Part shown: piece after piece, positions 1-10,336 of the stretch
Layout: the number at the start of each line of letters is the position of its first letter
Numbering within the stretch: position 1 is the stretch's first letter
Assembly: GCA_946811695.1 (NCBI GenBank)
Contig: OX328123.1
Span: 30,965,399 to 31,029,398 of the forward strand
Length of the DNA: 64,000 bases
Direction of reading: 5' to 3'
Source of the DNA: Gonocerus acuteangulatus
Taxonomy: Eukaryota > Arthropoda > Insecta > Hemiptera > Coreidae
Notes under the pieces: model-generated
What the model was told of the DNA's origin: nothing
What the model saw: the letters and a program-made list of their open reading frames with translations, nothing else
Databases searched by the model: none
Position numbers and translations under genes: made by a program

Positions 1-1846
1 ATTCTATCCTCGAGATTTTGTTTTGGGTTATATATTTGCCCATTTTATGGTTTTTACGCAGTACCTTAAGGAAGGGCGTATATTTCGTTGATGCTGACAA
101 TTTTGGCGGACCAAAGGAACGCCGCTCGGCAGAGGAGTGCCCACTCAGCCAGCTAATTACATGTTTTTTACTGGTAGAGCGGAAAATTCATTCATAAATA
201 TCCTTCCATTCATTACGTCGGGCGTCTTTGTAGTACGAGCCTTTACTCGTACTAGGTAACGAACGACCCGCGGTCCGATTCATAATCTCAGCTTAATCAT
301 ATCTCAAGCTACTTTATCTCTCAACTCTTTGCAAATCTTTTACTACAATTAATAGTCTGCTTTCAATCGTTTTAGAAAATAAAAATATAACGAAATTCCT
401 CTAGTGTTATTGCAGTTTTATTATCATGGTCGCATATTCCGCAGAAATGTAGCCTTTTTCAGATTCCACTCATAAAATAATATTTTAGAAATTACTTCTA
501 ATGTTCCCCGATCAGACTTACTAGATACGAAAAAGTAAGATTCGCAGGAACTGCGTGATCTTAGCGCGTTTCTGTTCTTATCCCTAAAATGACAGTGACA
601 CTTGAAAAGCTTAGAATAGAAATAAACAATTTTCTTAATTTTTTTTTTTGTATTTCGTGAAAAATGTCAACACTTCCTCTAACAACTTCTCGCAGAAAAG
701 TGATATTTCAGATGTCATATAGCTGACATACACAAACACATACACGTGTAACACAATATCAGCCGCAGTTTATTTTCGCCGCGTATAAACGAATGATTAG
801 ACGGGTTCCTTAACGTCCAATATAGCTCGATCCGGACATGGGATTTACTTGGGAAAATGTTTTTTCTTATATGCTCCTAACCATTTTCTTAAATTGCATC
901 AGAAATCCATATAATTAGAGCCCATCTAAAGAGAAAGACGATTACTACTTAACCAAATTATTAATGTGGTCTTACCCGCCGTTATTTTTACTTACTCGAA
1001 ACGAAAATCTAGGAACTAATGAGGAACATTTGTAGTAAAAAAAAAAAAAAAATAAACCAACTCGGCCATTTGAAGTCGAAGTTGACGCCAGAAAAAAATA
1101 AAATGGGAAAATAATAATTGAGTGAGCTGGTCACTTCAAATATAAAAGACCAAAACCAAAATTAGGCAAGTTTATTTTGTATGTACATAGATTAAATTAA
1201 ACAAATTCTTCAGGAATGCAGCGTATTACTGCCTTAGCATGCTGACGAATGTGCTTAGGTTTGTAGCTCCTGCGTGACGGGCATTTCATTAACTCGCGCT
1301 GTAAACATTAACGCTTATTTATAATTAGTTTAAATATACAATATTGAGACGTGACTTAGTAATTAAAGCAAAGCCAGCGAGGCTAATAATTGTAGCCTCG
1401 CATATTGTTCATTCAAAGGATTCGTAATTAAAGTGTTGATTAATTAAATGTCACTGCTTCTGCTCATTGTTTGTATACGCCATTGAAGTAGCTCGCCTAA
1501 CAATATCATCTATTTATAGAATTAATTCCGACGCCGTACCAGTTCTGTTTTATGCTTTGGTTGTATTTTTCTACTATGTTCCCTTCATTCCTCGATTTAC
1601 AGAAAGTTTATGAGGTTGACCACATAAGTTGGTCCACACCAGAGTATGCCCTCTGAAGACGATAGGGATTGTTTTAACTGACCTGCCATTTAATGGATTC
1701 TGGTTAAGGTGGGTTCACATTTTTCCTGATGGGTGCGCTACAATATTGCCTATTTCAGCTTAGAAGATTAAAAATCAGGCAGTAAATAAATTACCTCATG
1801 GTAACAACGTAATACTTCTCATTATATTATAATACTCGTGCGTGTG

Positions 1847-1849
<3 letters not shown>
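1..1849. other. No gene seen; contains a copy of a dispersed repeat
   Basis: Around 541-626 the sequence shares CGCAGGAACTGC, CTTAGCGCG and TTGAAAAGCTTAGAATAGAA with 30200-30240 and 31267-31292. The TTCAGGAATGCA region near 1209 matches 31184 onward. It is therefore a diverged copy of the 30.2-31.3 kb repeat. No long ORF, exon or RNA gene was recognised. Confidence 0.6.

Positions 1850-1897
<48 letters not shown>
1850..1897. repeat. (TA)n microsatellite
   Basis: Pure TA dinucleotides bordering the hammerhead palindrome. Confidence 0.98.
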
Positions 1898-1900
<3 letters not shown>

Positions 1901-1984
1901 CACTTTTTCTTGTTTCTTTTTCTGGCAGGGGGTCAACAAAGTAGTACACACTTATTCCTTTAACTACTTTATTTTGTATGTTTC

Positions 1985-2024
1985 GCCCGACATGTTTCGT
2001 GCCTTTTCGCACCTCTTCAGGGGC
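1985..2024 (-). ncRNA. Hammerhead ribozyme candidate, left arm (mirror copy)
   Basis: This is the exact mirror of 2138-2177 about the dyad at 2081. The same core, stems and GUC site are read on the minus strand. Confidence 0.75.
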
Positions 2025-2137
2025 TTTCCTTATCAGAAAGTCCTCTCGTCGTGTTGTCTAGCTTGAGTCAGGCGTAATAGAGTATTACGCCTGACTCAAG
2101 CTAGACAACACGACGAGGGGACTTCCTGATAAGGAAA

Positions 2138-2177
2138 GCCCCTGAAGAGGTGCGAAAAGGCACGAAACATGTCGGGC
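2138..2177 (+). ncRNA. Hammerhead ribozyme candidate, right arm
   Basis: Stem I is GCCC (2138-2141) with GGGC (2174-2177). The core is CTGAAGA (2142-2148), then one extra G, stem II GTGC / GCAC around a 6-nt loop, and GAAA (2164-2167). Stem III is ACATGT (self-complementary, two pairs), followed by C2173, giving a GUC cleavage site after 2173. All invariant core bases are present. Confidence 0.75.
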
Positions 2178-2293
2178 GAAACATACAAAATAAAGTAGTT
2201 AAAGGAATAAGTGTGTACTACTTTGTTGACCCCCTGCCAGAAAAAGAAACAAGAAAAAGTGAAAAAATATATATCGGGTCATCATTCACCAGA

Positions 2294-2297
<4 letters not shown>

Positions 2298-2362
<65 letters not shown>
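2298..2362. repeat. (TA)n microsatellite
   Basis: Pure TA array on the right side of the hammerhead palindrome, just before a tRNA-derived SINE head. Confidence 0.98.
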
Positions 2363-2365
<3 letters not shown>

Positions 2366-2366
<1 letters not shown>

Positions 2367-2480
2367 TGGGGTGGCCCGATGGCCATGAGTTTTAAATCCT
2401 GAATGTGAACATTCCGTGTGTTGGGTTGTGGGTTTAAATTCCTACCTGTAGTGTACGCGCTTTCTGGAAAAAAAAATATA
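2366..2480 (+). repeat. tRNA-derived SINE head
   Basis: An A-box-like TGGCCCGATGGCC and a B-box-like GGGTTTAAATTCC are spaced as in a tRNA and followed by an A-rich stretch. A related head occurs at 13799 and a scrap at 56705. Confidence 0.6.
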
Positions 2481-4818
2481 TTATGTAGGTTTTGTCCTAA
2501 ACGATGTCGGCTATTTTTGTTAAAAGAAGTACAGTTTTGTGGGTTTACATTACATATTGCATAATACATAATATACATATAAATATATTAAAAAGTACTT
2601 TGCCACTTACTATTTTCATCAGCACATTATTTAACATGCGGTATTTTCTACCGTATGTTCGTGTTTGTAAAGGGAGAGGCTGAAAGCGTTCCTGCTTTGT
2701 GCCTATGTGTTTATATATTTATTTAGTACACGCTGACACTTATTATATTTTTATTTTAATAATGGAGTCTTAGATTAGTTGTTTTTCCATTCTTTTTTAC
2801 CTTCTATGGTAATATGTCTTGAACATGTAGGCAGATACTTACCGCAGCATAAAATAACACAAGAACCATTCCATTGCATTTTAAACCTTAAAGGTCATAA
2901 GGAGATATCATTGTGTTTTACAGTTAAAGGAGAACATTACAGTTAACAAATTATTTCATAATGGAATCTCCTCTAACTAAAACAATGGTTAGGGGGTTGA
3001 AGTTCCTATGATTCTATTTATACAACACAAAGGTACACATTATTGCTATTTTCTGGGGGAACAAAGTAAAGTAAATTTGTTTTTCTGTTGACAAAATTCC
3101 TCACTATCGACTGCTGTATATCGGCAGAGTTGGAAAGTTCTGAAGCAGCTCCTGTCAAAATACTGCGGGAATCTCACAAACAAGCTGCGCTAGAGCTTCG
3201 TTTAGGTGAAAATATTTTTATACCGCTTATTTTCATCTTCATACAATCCATTTAAACTTTTCCCGTGAATAACTCGGAGTAATCTTCGGAGACAAATAAA
3301 AATAGGACTTTTACTCGGAGCGAGGGATATCCATTCATGTGGTTGTTGACCTTCGGAGTACTAAAGAGGGAGTCTATGCTGAAGCCACAGTCGAATCAAT
3401 ATAGACGCAGGCCCCAATAGGGGACGTTCTTCAAGATCCAGTGCACTAGGAAGCTACCTGATTACCCCTAGATCTACAATCTTAAATTTCAGTCATTCCA
3501 CGGAACTGTAAAAGAATTAAAAACATATCCTAAATTACCCCTCTGAGCCTATCGGCGAAAATTGAAAAACCTGGAACAAACTTTTAATGTGTATTTTGAT
3601 TCTAGTAACGTTCGGTAGTAACGTTGGGTCTTTTTCCAAATACCACATCCAGTTACTCCTCCAGTTACTTGTGAAGTATCTGTAGTGATTATATCAGTGA
3701 TTCAGCGCATGCTCATTACTCATTAGTATTCTATTGTTGTGCTGGTAGTAAAGTAACCTTCAATACTCTAATCGATCCAACCCGCTAAAATTAATATAAT
3801 TCTATTAGTTTTAGCGAGTTGGATTGACTAGAATTTTGACATCTTCTTGAGCGAGCGGAAACGCATAGCACGTATGCCCTTGATGCGAAATAAATATAAA
3901 GTATAAATATGTTATAGAACCACCGTACAAAAAATCGGTGAGGAGGCCCCTAAACTTCACAATTACCATTGATTTTTATAATATTAACCTTTTTATTAAT
4001 AAATATTGCTTGCTGAAATATATTCTGCTTATTTTCATTTATTCTTTACAAGCCTAAAAGTATTACTTATAAATGAAGGTTATCTAAAGGTTAGTTACAA
4101 ACAATATCATATAAATATAGTGGTTAAAAAAAAAGCTACTTCTGGTATTGATTACAGTGATTTTAAATACTTTTGATTACTGTTTCTAACCTTAGATAAC
4201 AAGAAAATAAGTAATAGATAACCTGCAAAGAACCTGTAAGCTAGTCAGTTTGTTTTTTAAATTTGAATAAAGGCATTGCTATCTCTGGTTCATGCGATGA
4301 TTCTTCTCGATTTAGGTGTCTTCGCTATAGTTAAACTATGACGAGGATATACGCAAGTAGAACTAAATGGAAACGTGTATTACTGGAGTGTGTAAATTAC
4401 AGATGTGTGCTATAATTAGTACCTAAAAAACGAAGATTGTATTCTAAACAGTCCTTGTGAGTCAATGACGAACGTGCCTGGGAATAAGGTAGGTAGTAGG
4501 TGTGTTTTCTTACACTTCTACTATAGTATAACCAGTTAAACCCTGTAGAATCATGGCCTATGTCTGGTGTACAGTCTCCTATACACTCCTGGGTCGGACT
4601 TAGATTCGTCAAATATAGAATTGGACAGATAACACCTAATAAAACACACACTGTTCTGACTCGGTGGAACTCCGTCATCGCTATTAAAATCAACAAGCAC
4701 TAAAAACATGGTTCTCATATAACTATTTTTTTTTAATGAAACAATTACAATTAAAAAAATAGAGGGAAACAAAAACCAAAATCGGTTCAAAAGAACGGAA
4801 CCGACACAATCATAGATA
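2481..4818. other. No gene seen
   Basis: The sequence is AT-rich. A segment at about 3812-3877 is homologous, in inverse orientation, to about 5198-5262 inside the following MITE. A small dyad lies at about 3778-3830. Nothing else was identified. Confidence 0.5.
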
Positions 4819-5553
4819 CTTACGTATTAGCTTCAACGCAGGTTAAAGAACCGACTCTCAGAGATCTGGATCGTCACCGGTTTAGAGATCTGGATTAAGG
4901 GGTCAGGTGAGTTTTTGCCAATATGGCGACGGGATTATCAACGATTTGGGCTGAATTGAGTTTCCATGTAACCTTGAGCGATCGAATACGCGTAGTACTT
5001 ATGTTTTTTTTTTGTGTGTTTAACGACATATGAACATTAGGACTATTAACGCCGGGCTATCTACAAGTTGCCACCCTTTTCTATAATGCCAACAGCAACT
5101 GACGTTGCTTAACTACGTTGCACCGTTGCCCGTAGTGATCTACGGGAAACGGTGCATTCAACGTTGCCGTTGGCAGTACTTATGTTAATAACACACTTAC
5201 TATGCGTTTCCGCTCGTTTGAGGTTATGTCGAAACTCTAGTCAATCCAACTCGTTGATAATATGGATCAAGGATGGTTTTTCGATGGATAATGGACCGAT
5301 ATGCAATTTAACTGCGCTTCCTTTGTTTAGGTAAAATAAACAACAAAGTAGGAAATCGCGTAACAACGAACAAAGAAACACGAATCGCGTAAAAAAACAC
5401 CAATGAACAAATGAATTGCGTTCTAAATAGAAACGTACAAGACCATTGATATATAATTGCTCATAGAAATAGACTAATAGAAATTCGTTATCGATGCTCC
5501 AGATCTCTGAACGAGACCCACATCTTTAACCTGCGTTGAAGCTAATACGTAAG
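4819..5553. mobile_element. TA-flanked MITE (Tc1/mariner-like), host of a 5S-like SINE
   Basis: Inverted ends begin CTTACGTATTAGCTTC (4819) and finish with its complement at 5553, about 30 bp each and nearly identical. A TA dinucleotide lies on both sides, as in Tc1/mariner insertions. No transposase is inside. The 5S-like SINE at 5044-5175 is nested in it. Confidence 0.7.
5044..5175 (-). repeat. 5S rRNA-derived SINE (SINE3-like), diverged
   Basis: On the minus strand it starts TGCCAACGGCAACG and contains a GTTAAGCAACGT stretch recalling the 5S internal promoter region. It is followed by the shared tail GGGTGGCAACTTGTAGATAG. It is the diverged counterpart of the + strand copy at 5838. Confidence 0.55.
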
Positions 5554-5592
5554 TACCCATTCATATTTTCCGAATTCTCAAAATGAGATTCC

Positions 5593-5627
<35 letters not shown>

Positions 5628-5837
5628 GCAGTGCCATTTTTGTAGGAAATGTAATAATCTTTCGAAAAAGCGCCTTACATTTACGACTTTTTCCTAACTG
5701 GTTTCCAGATATTTCCCAAGACAAGTTTAGTATTTCCCACATTCCTCAAAAGCGGTTATGTATATGGCCGTGAATATGATTTAATTTGAATCCCCTTGTC
5801 AATTACTTTTATAAAGGAAGCTTATAAGGGCAGAACC

Positions 5838-6010
5838 ACCAACGGCCACAGCCAGTTCAATGCACCGGTTCCCATAGATCACCGAAGTTAAGTAACGTCG
5901 GGCGTGGTCAGTATCTTAATGGTTGACCGTCTATGTGCCGTTGACATTATAAAAGGGTGGCAACCTGTAGATAGCCCGGCGTTAATAGCCAGATTGTTGA
6001 TACGCCGTTA
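5838..6010 (+). repeat. 5S rRNA-derived SINE (SINE3-like)
   Basis: The head GATCACCGAAGTTAAG followed by CGTCGGGCGTGGTCAGTA is clearly 5S-like (insect 5S has a near-identical stretch). It opens with a 5S-like CCAACGGCCACAGCC and closes GTGCCGTTGAC. It continues into AAAGGGTGGCAACCTGTAG, a tail also found in the tRNA-headed SINEs at 13930 and 15835. It is not a functional 5S gene because the end stem and middle are altered. Confidence 0.75.
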
Positions 6011-6059
6011 AACAGTCACACACTCACATAAAGGCAGAACCGTATAATCTACGATTTTC

Positions 6060-6960
6060 TTCGCGCGATGTTTGCCGAATATCAGAGTAGGGCATTATTC
6101 AATACATTTTTCATTCAAATTAAATTTTATTGAATAAGAATTTATTCATTGATTAAATTATTCATCCTCCGACTGATTTTTTTATTCTATGAATAACAGG
6201 GTTGGCTCATTATTGAATAATTTTTGAACTGAATAATGAATGAAAAACTATTCATTATTCAGAATGAAATAACAGATTTATTCATTATTCAGAATGATTT
6301 TCCCCCCACCCCAACACTGCCGAATATGTTGTGTTTCAGTTGGTGGATTCGGCTGGTTAACGAATTTGACCTCTCAACTCAGACAAAGTATTTTTGTACC
6401 TAAGTTTCATTTTTAAGCATGCTAGAGACTTCCGGATTGCGTTCTCAGGTCGACCTCATAAGCCAAATTAAGTAAGTATGTTGTAAAAAAAAAATAAATA
6501 AATAAAATAAAAAAACTAAATCAGGTAATAGAAAACCAGTTTATTACTTTGAGCTCTAATTAAATCAACCATCCCATTCACACTTAACTTCTCACACCTT
6601 TTCCGCCGCTCGAACATCATTTGCTTTTCAGGTAATTAGCGGCTTAATCAATCGATAATGATAATTAATTAATGGCATAGCGGCATTGTGCCCAGTCCCG
6701 CTTCCACCGAGCTTTAAACTCCCGATTCCAGTGTTGGCGCACGCCTGGAAGTGTGAAAATCGCCACGATCCTGAGTTCAACCCCTGCTACGACTGCACAA
6801 CTGTTTTCCACTGTCGAGACGCGTCCGGACGGTAAGCACGGTCACTAGGAAGATTGTGAACTAAACTCACCGAATTCTGTTTCCCGGGGATCAGGTGCTC
6901 ATGCCAGTTCAGCCTTGAGGTCGTATCGTTCTACGCTTGAGTGCCTCGGTAATTAGGTTA
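6060..6960. other. Repeat-derived, no gene
   Basis: At 6085-6300 there are several short direct repeats of TTATTCATTATTCAGAATGA type. At 6198 CAGGGTTGG and at 6311 CCAACACTG could be hAT-like ends, but no 8-bp duplication fits. At 6731-6790 TGGCGCACGCCTGG and GAGTTCAACCCC resemble tRNA A and B boxes, possibly another SINE head. Confidence 0.4.
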
Positions 6961-7092
6961 GCGGGTATCATATGGATATTTAATTAATTTAAAGTAGTCA
7001 ATTCTTCAAATAGAAGGTATTTTTATGTCAAGCCGGGATATGATATTTTCATCATACTTATATTGATTATGTTAGTTAAAATAAAGGGATTT

Positions 7093-7096
<4 letters not shown>

Positions 7097-7154
<58 letters not shown>

Positions 7155-7155
7155 T

Positions 7156-7202
<47 letters not shown>
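7097..7202. repeat. (TA)n microsatellites, two blocks
   Basis: Two TA blocks (7097-7150 and 7160-7202) are split by AAAGTGAG and border the PLE terminus. Confidence 0.97.
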
Positions 7203-7212
<10 letters not shown>

Positions 7213-7230
7213 GTATATGTATATTCGCAA

Positions 7231-7995
7231 CATAATATCCAAATTTTATTACGCAGACAAGGTATAGTTGGGATTCGGCTAGTCAGACTTTCAGGAAGAA
7301 ATCTGTATTTGGACGTTTCGGCTGCACATTGGCAGCCTTCTTCAGCTAAAAAATACATACAAATTATAAGTGAAAAAAAAATATTCAGAAATGAGCGTAT
7401 TATATACATCATGACAATGATTACAACCAATCTTATTATTAAACAATGAAAATGCGGTAGTTGGAAAGTAAACAGTATGTTGAAAGTAGTAAGTAAACCG
7501 TACAAAATCTAACATTTTTATAAAGAACATTTTTATATTGTGAGAAACTCAATCTATTCTATAGGTGAATACAATTTATAATAATCAATATATTTATTGA
7601 TAGATAATGCTCAATAAATATATTGATAATCAATATACAAATACGTACCACTAGAAAATGCCTAGGGGGAAGGGAGGAAGACCTCGAGGACACTTAGGTA
7701 ACCATGGTTGGATGTATGAGGGACAGCAACTACACAGGGGGTTTTTATAGTTATGATTGGTGTAGGGGGGGGGGGAGGAGGCGGTGAGTCGGTGAAGATG
7801 AAAGAAGTGGATTGCTAGGTTGTAAATGCGGGCTGTAAAAAAGGTGTTAAAATTTTGGGACACACAAGTAGAAAAATTGTCTGGAGCCTGGGAACAAAGG
7901 TAAAAGGAGGTCAGGACAATTTATGGAAGACTGCGGAGTAAGTAGGGGAGATGTTTTGTTTGTCTGTTTTGTAATTAATATTATTGGGGTTTAAA
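7231..7995 (-). mobile_element. PLE 3' non-coding region and terminal repeat segment (pLTR-like)
   Basis: This is the minus-strand continuation of the 7996-9223 PLE. It contains a block around 7655-7710 (CAACCATGGTTACCTAAG and an AGGTCTTCCTCCC-type sequence) and a terminal block 7240-7345 with a hammerhead-like motif. The same two blocks recur, doubled as inverted arms, at 52285-52765, showing they belong to one PLE family. The element abuts a (TA)n array at 7097-7202. Confidence 0.75.
7310..7343 (-). ncRNA. Hammerhead-ribozyme-like motif in PLE terminus
   Basis: On the minus strand: CTGAAGA, then one extra A, stem II GGCTGC / GCAGCC around a 6-nt loop, GAAA, and CGTC giving a GUC cleavage triplet with an ultra-short stem III. 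Hammerheads with minimal stem III are known in PLE terminal repeats. Stem I pairing is poor here, so activity is uncertain. Confidence 0.6.
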
Positions 7996-9223
7996 TTAAT
8001 GTGGACGCATTCGGAAATCTGTCGTTTTTTGGTGTTCTGTGGAAAGTATTTTAGTGTCGTCAAAGTTGAATGTGTATTTTTTTGTTATGGCGTATTTTCC
8101 GAGGCGGGATTTGTGGATTTCTTTGTTTTTAATTGTCCGTTTGTGTTGTGTTATGCGGGAGTGAATATAATTTTTGGTTTTACCTATGTATACTGCATTA
8201 CAGGAGGGAGTTTGGCAGGGTATTTGGTAAACGCTGTGGGTGGTGAAGTCATAGGGAATGGGATCTTTGAGATTGGTGTACAATGTAGTAAGTTTGTTAG
8301 TGGTTTTTAACCCAAAGTTTAGTGACGGGATGGCTTTTTTTAAAGTCTTTGTGAGTTTTTCAGTCAGTCCTGGTGTGTATGTCAGGGAACGAAATATCTG
8401 GGGGGGGGAGTCAAGAGTGGTATTGGGGGGGGGGGTGGCATTGTAGGATTGGGACTTTATTTGCTTTATAAGCCGGTTTATGAGGTTAAGGGGGAAATGG
8501 TTTAGTGATAATATTTCGGTAGCTCTTTGCAAGTTTTCATTGTCAAACGAATCATGAGATAAAGAAAGGGTGCGGCGAAGTAGGTTTCGAGCTACATTGA
8601 TTTTCATGTGGTAAGGATGGGAAGAGTGGAAGTTGAGTAAACGTCCAGAATAAGTAGGTTTTGTATACCAGTTTGTTATGATAGTGCCGTCAGTCTGTCT
8701 GATTAGTAGAACGTCCAAGTAGGGGACCTGTTGGTTCTGTTCTGTCTCTACCGTAAATTGTAGTCTTGGATGATAAGAGTTGAAACAGTCTAGTATGTCT
8801 GTTAGTTTATCGGGGTTTATAATTACCAGGAGGTCATCTACATATTTGCAAATAAAGGATATGTCCTGGGGAAACAGAGGGACGAGAGTGCTAAGTAAGT
8901 CGGTGAGAAAGATCGAGGATAAGTCTGGAGCAAGGCAATTTCCCATGGCTAACCCTTCGATTTGTTGGTAAAATTGTCCGTTATATTTAAAAAAAAACAC
9001 TGTTGACACATAATTTGAGGCTGTCAACAAAATATTGAAATGATAGGGGGCTGTGCGGTTCTATAGACGACCAATGATTTTGGATTATTTCTAACGTTTT
9101 AGTTAGAGGGACGTTGGTAAAAAGGGAGGTGGCATCAAATGAGATTAGAATATGTCCAGGGGGTACTGTGAAATTTTGAAATAAGATCGAAGGGATAGGG
9201 ATCTCCTGCGTTTTCTCATTCAA
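7996..9223 (-). pseudogene. Penelope-like element RT plus GIY-YIG endonuclease, 5'-truncated, one frameshift
   Basis: On the minus strand, residues from 9223 down to about 9000 give RT motif A (LISFDATSLFTNVP). After a one-base shift in a T homopolymer (about 8989-8998) the frame continues with EGLAMGNCLAPDLSSIFL (motif B) and YVDDLLVII (catalytic YVDD). The C-terminal third carries a GIY-YIG nuclease: VYQIPC followed by VYIGKT and HSRITQHKR. RT fused to a C-terminal GIY-YIG defines Penelope-like elements. The N-terminal part of RT is missing beyond about 9223. The 3' non-coding part and terminal segment run on to 7231. Confidence 0.92.
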
Positions 9224-9389
9224 ATATATTAAGTGAACTTAGGCGTCTCTGCGCCTGTAGATTTTAATTTTTTTTTAAGAATGGACAGTACAACCTACGA
9301 TGACTTGTTGGATAAAGTACGACCGTTCATTGAAAAACTCGTCTTCAGCCACACGAACAGATCGTAAACTTTGTTCACCTTTTTCAGCT

Positions 9390-9470
9390 ACCCAGCGAAA
9401 ACATGTTTTTATGTTCCCAACTCTGGGGAATCTTCAAACTGTCAAGATTTGCATCCGGTTCAATTCTTTG
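9390..9470 (-). pseudogene. MADF-like coding fragment, downstream half (split by transposon)
   Basis: Read on the minus strand directly after the TSD it gives RIEPDANLDSLK and then loses similarity and frame. It continues the 14801-14955 fragment once the 5.3-kb transposon and one copy of its 5-bp duplication are ignored. In insect MADF proteins a segment of this kind follows the LxEFY motif. Confidence 0.5.
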
Positions 9471-9774
9471 CAGGGTGTCTACTGCACGAAAAAGTCACGA
9501 AAATCACGAAAATGTCACGAAATGAAAAATAGGGCACGAAAATCACGAAAAAGTCACGAATTTGGAAACCATGTCACGAAATTTTTCAAAGCAAAGGTTT
9601 CCCATCAAGAAGAGCTAAATTCAGCCAAGTTTCTGAAATTAATCTTTTCCCACTAAAACTGTGTAAAATCCGGTGTAGTGAAAACTCGCAGGTATTAGCT
9701 AGGGCTCATGCGATGATATCTGCCTTAAAGTTATGCATGTATAGAAAATACTATTGATGATCCTCCAGCTGGTA

Positions 9775-9900
9775 GGAATTCCACAGTTGTGCAGAACCAT
9801 GTTAACGAACTTACCTATCAAATTAGACGAACATTCTTCAAAATTATGTATGAAATTTCATCAAAATCAGACCATTTTTGAGCCGGTGGGAGAGCGAATA

Positions 9901-9972
<72 letters not shown>
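9775..9972 (-). repeat. Dispersed repeat family carrying an internal (TA)n, minus-strand copy
   Basis: On the minus strand, (TA)n is followed by TTCGCTC, then CTCAAAAATGG and GATTTTGATGAAATTT. The same order is found at 32893-33100 and 40385-40570. The (TA)n part is 9903-9972. Confidence 0.65.
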
Positions 9973-9973
<1 letters not shown>

Positions 9974-10336
9974 GCACAGGGTGATTCAGGTCTAAGTTGC
10001 CAAACTCTAGGAGGTGATTGTAGACATAATTTCCAACAAAAAAGTTCATTTGAAGTATGGTCCGATTCCGGAAGGAAAAGGAGCTATGTCCAATTTTCTG
10101 TTTTTTAAAGAACTCATGTTTTTTAATGAATAAGAAAGGATGGCTCAAAAACTATCCAAGATAATTAAATTCTAATTATAGGTACCATCATAAAATAGAT
10201 AATATTTCCTTTAAAAAAACAGTAATTTAATTCACTATTATTATTATTAAAAGATACTTTCTGGACGTCCATTAACGCACTTCTGTTTTTATCAATGAAT
10301 CGGAGTTTTTTCGCGATTTTTTTCCTCAGCCCCCTA

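Larger units (their letters stand above)
1898..2265. mobile_element. Near-perfect palindrome of two inverted PLE/retrozyme-like termini, each with a hammerhead
   Basis: The arms 1898-2079 and 2083-2265 are inverted copies around a 3-nt centre (dyad at 2081). I see only about two mismatches in the inner 60 bp. Each arm contains the same hammerhead-like segment, one on each strand (1985-2024 minus, 2138-2177 plus). No ORF of element type lies inside. Both outer ends abut (TA)n arrays (1850-1897 and 2298-2362). Confidence 0.75.

Noticed and set aside
1827..2066. ORFs with long YIYIYI or IYIYIY runs here and at 2150, 7063, 9867, 20615, 30423 and 33303
   Set aside because: They are translations of (TA)n microsatellites, not proteins.
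1898..2265. Assembly artefact or inverted PCR chimera as explanation of the palindrome
   Set aside because: The arms differ at a few positions and a second, unrelated-family palindrome of the same type occurs at 52.3 kb. Still, long-read confirmation is needed.
5838..5950. Functional 5S rRNA gene
   Set aside because: Only the central and end segments resemble 5S. The sequence is diverged and followed by a SINE tail, so a 5S-derived SINE fits better.
6198..6319. hAT MITE with CAGGGTTGG ends
   Set aside because: The right end is only a partial match and the flanking 8-mers differ.
7984..8446. Open frames on the + strand opposite the PLE
   Set aside because: They are antisense shadows of the PLE RT/GIY-YIG frame with no motifs of their own.
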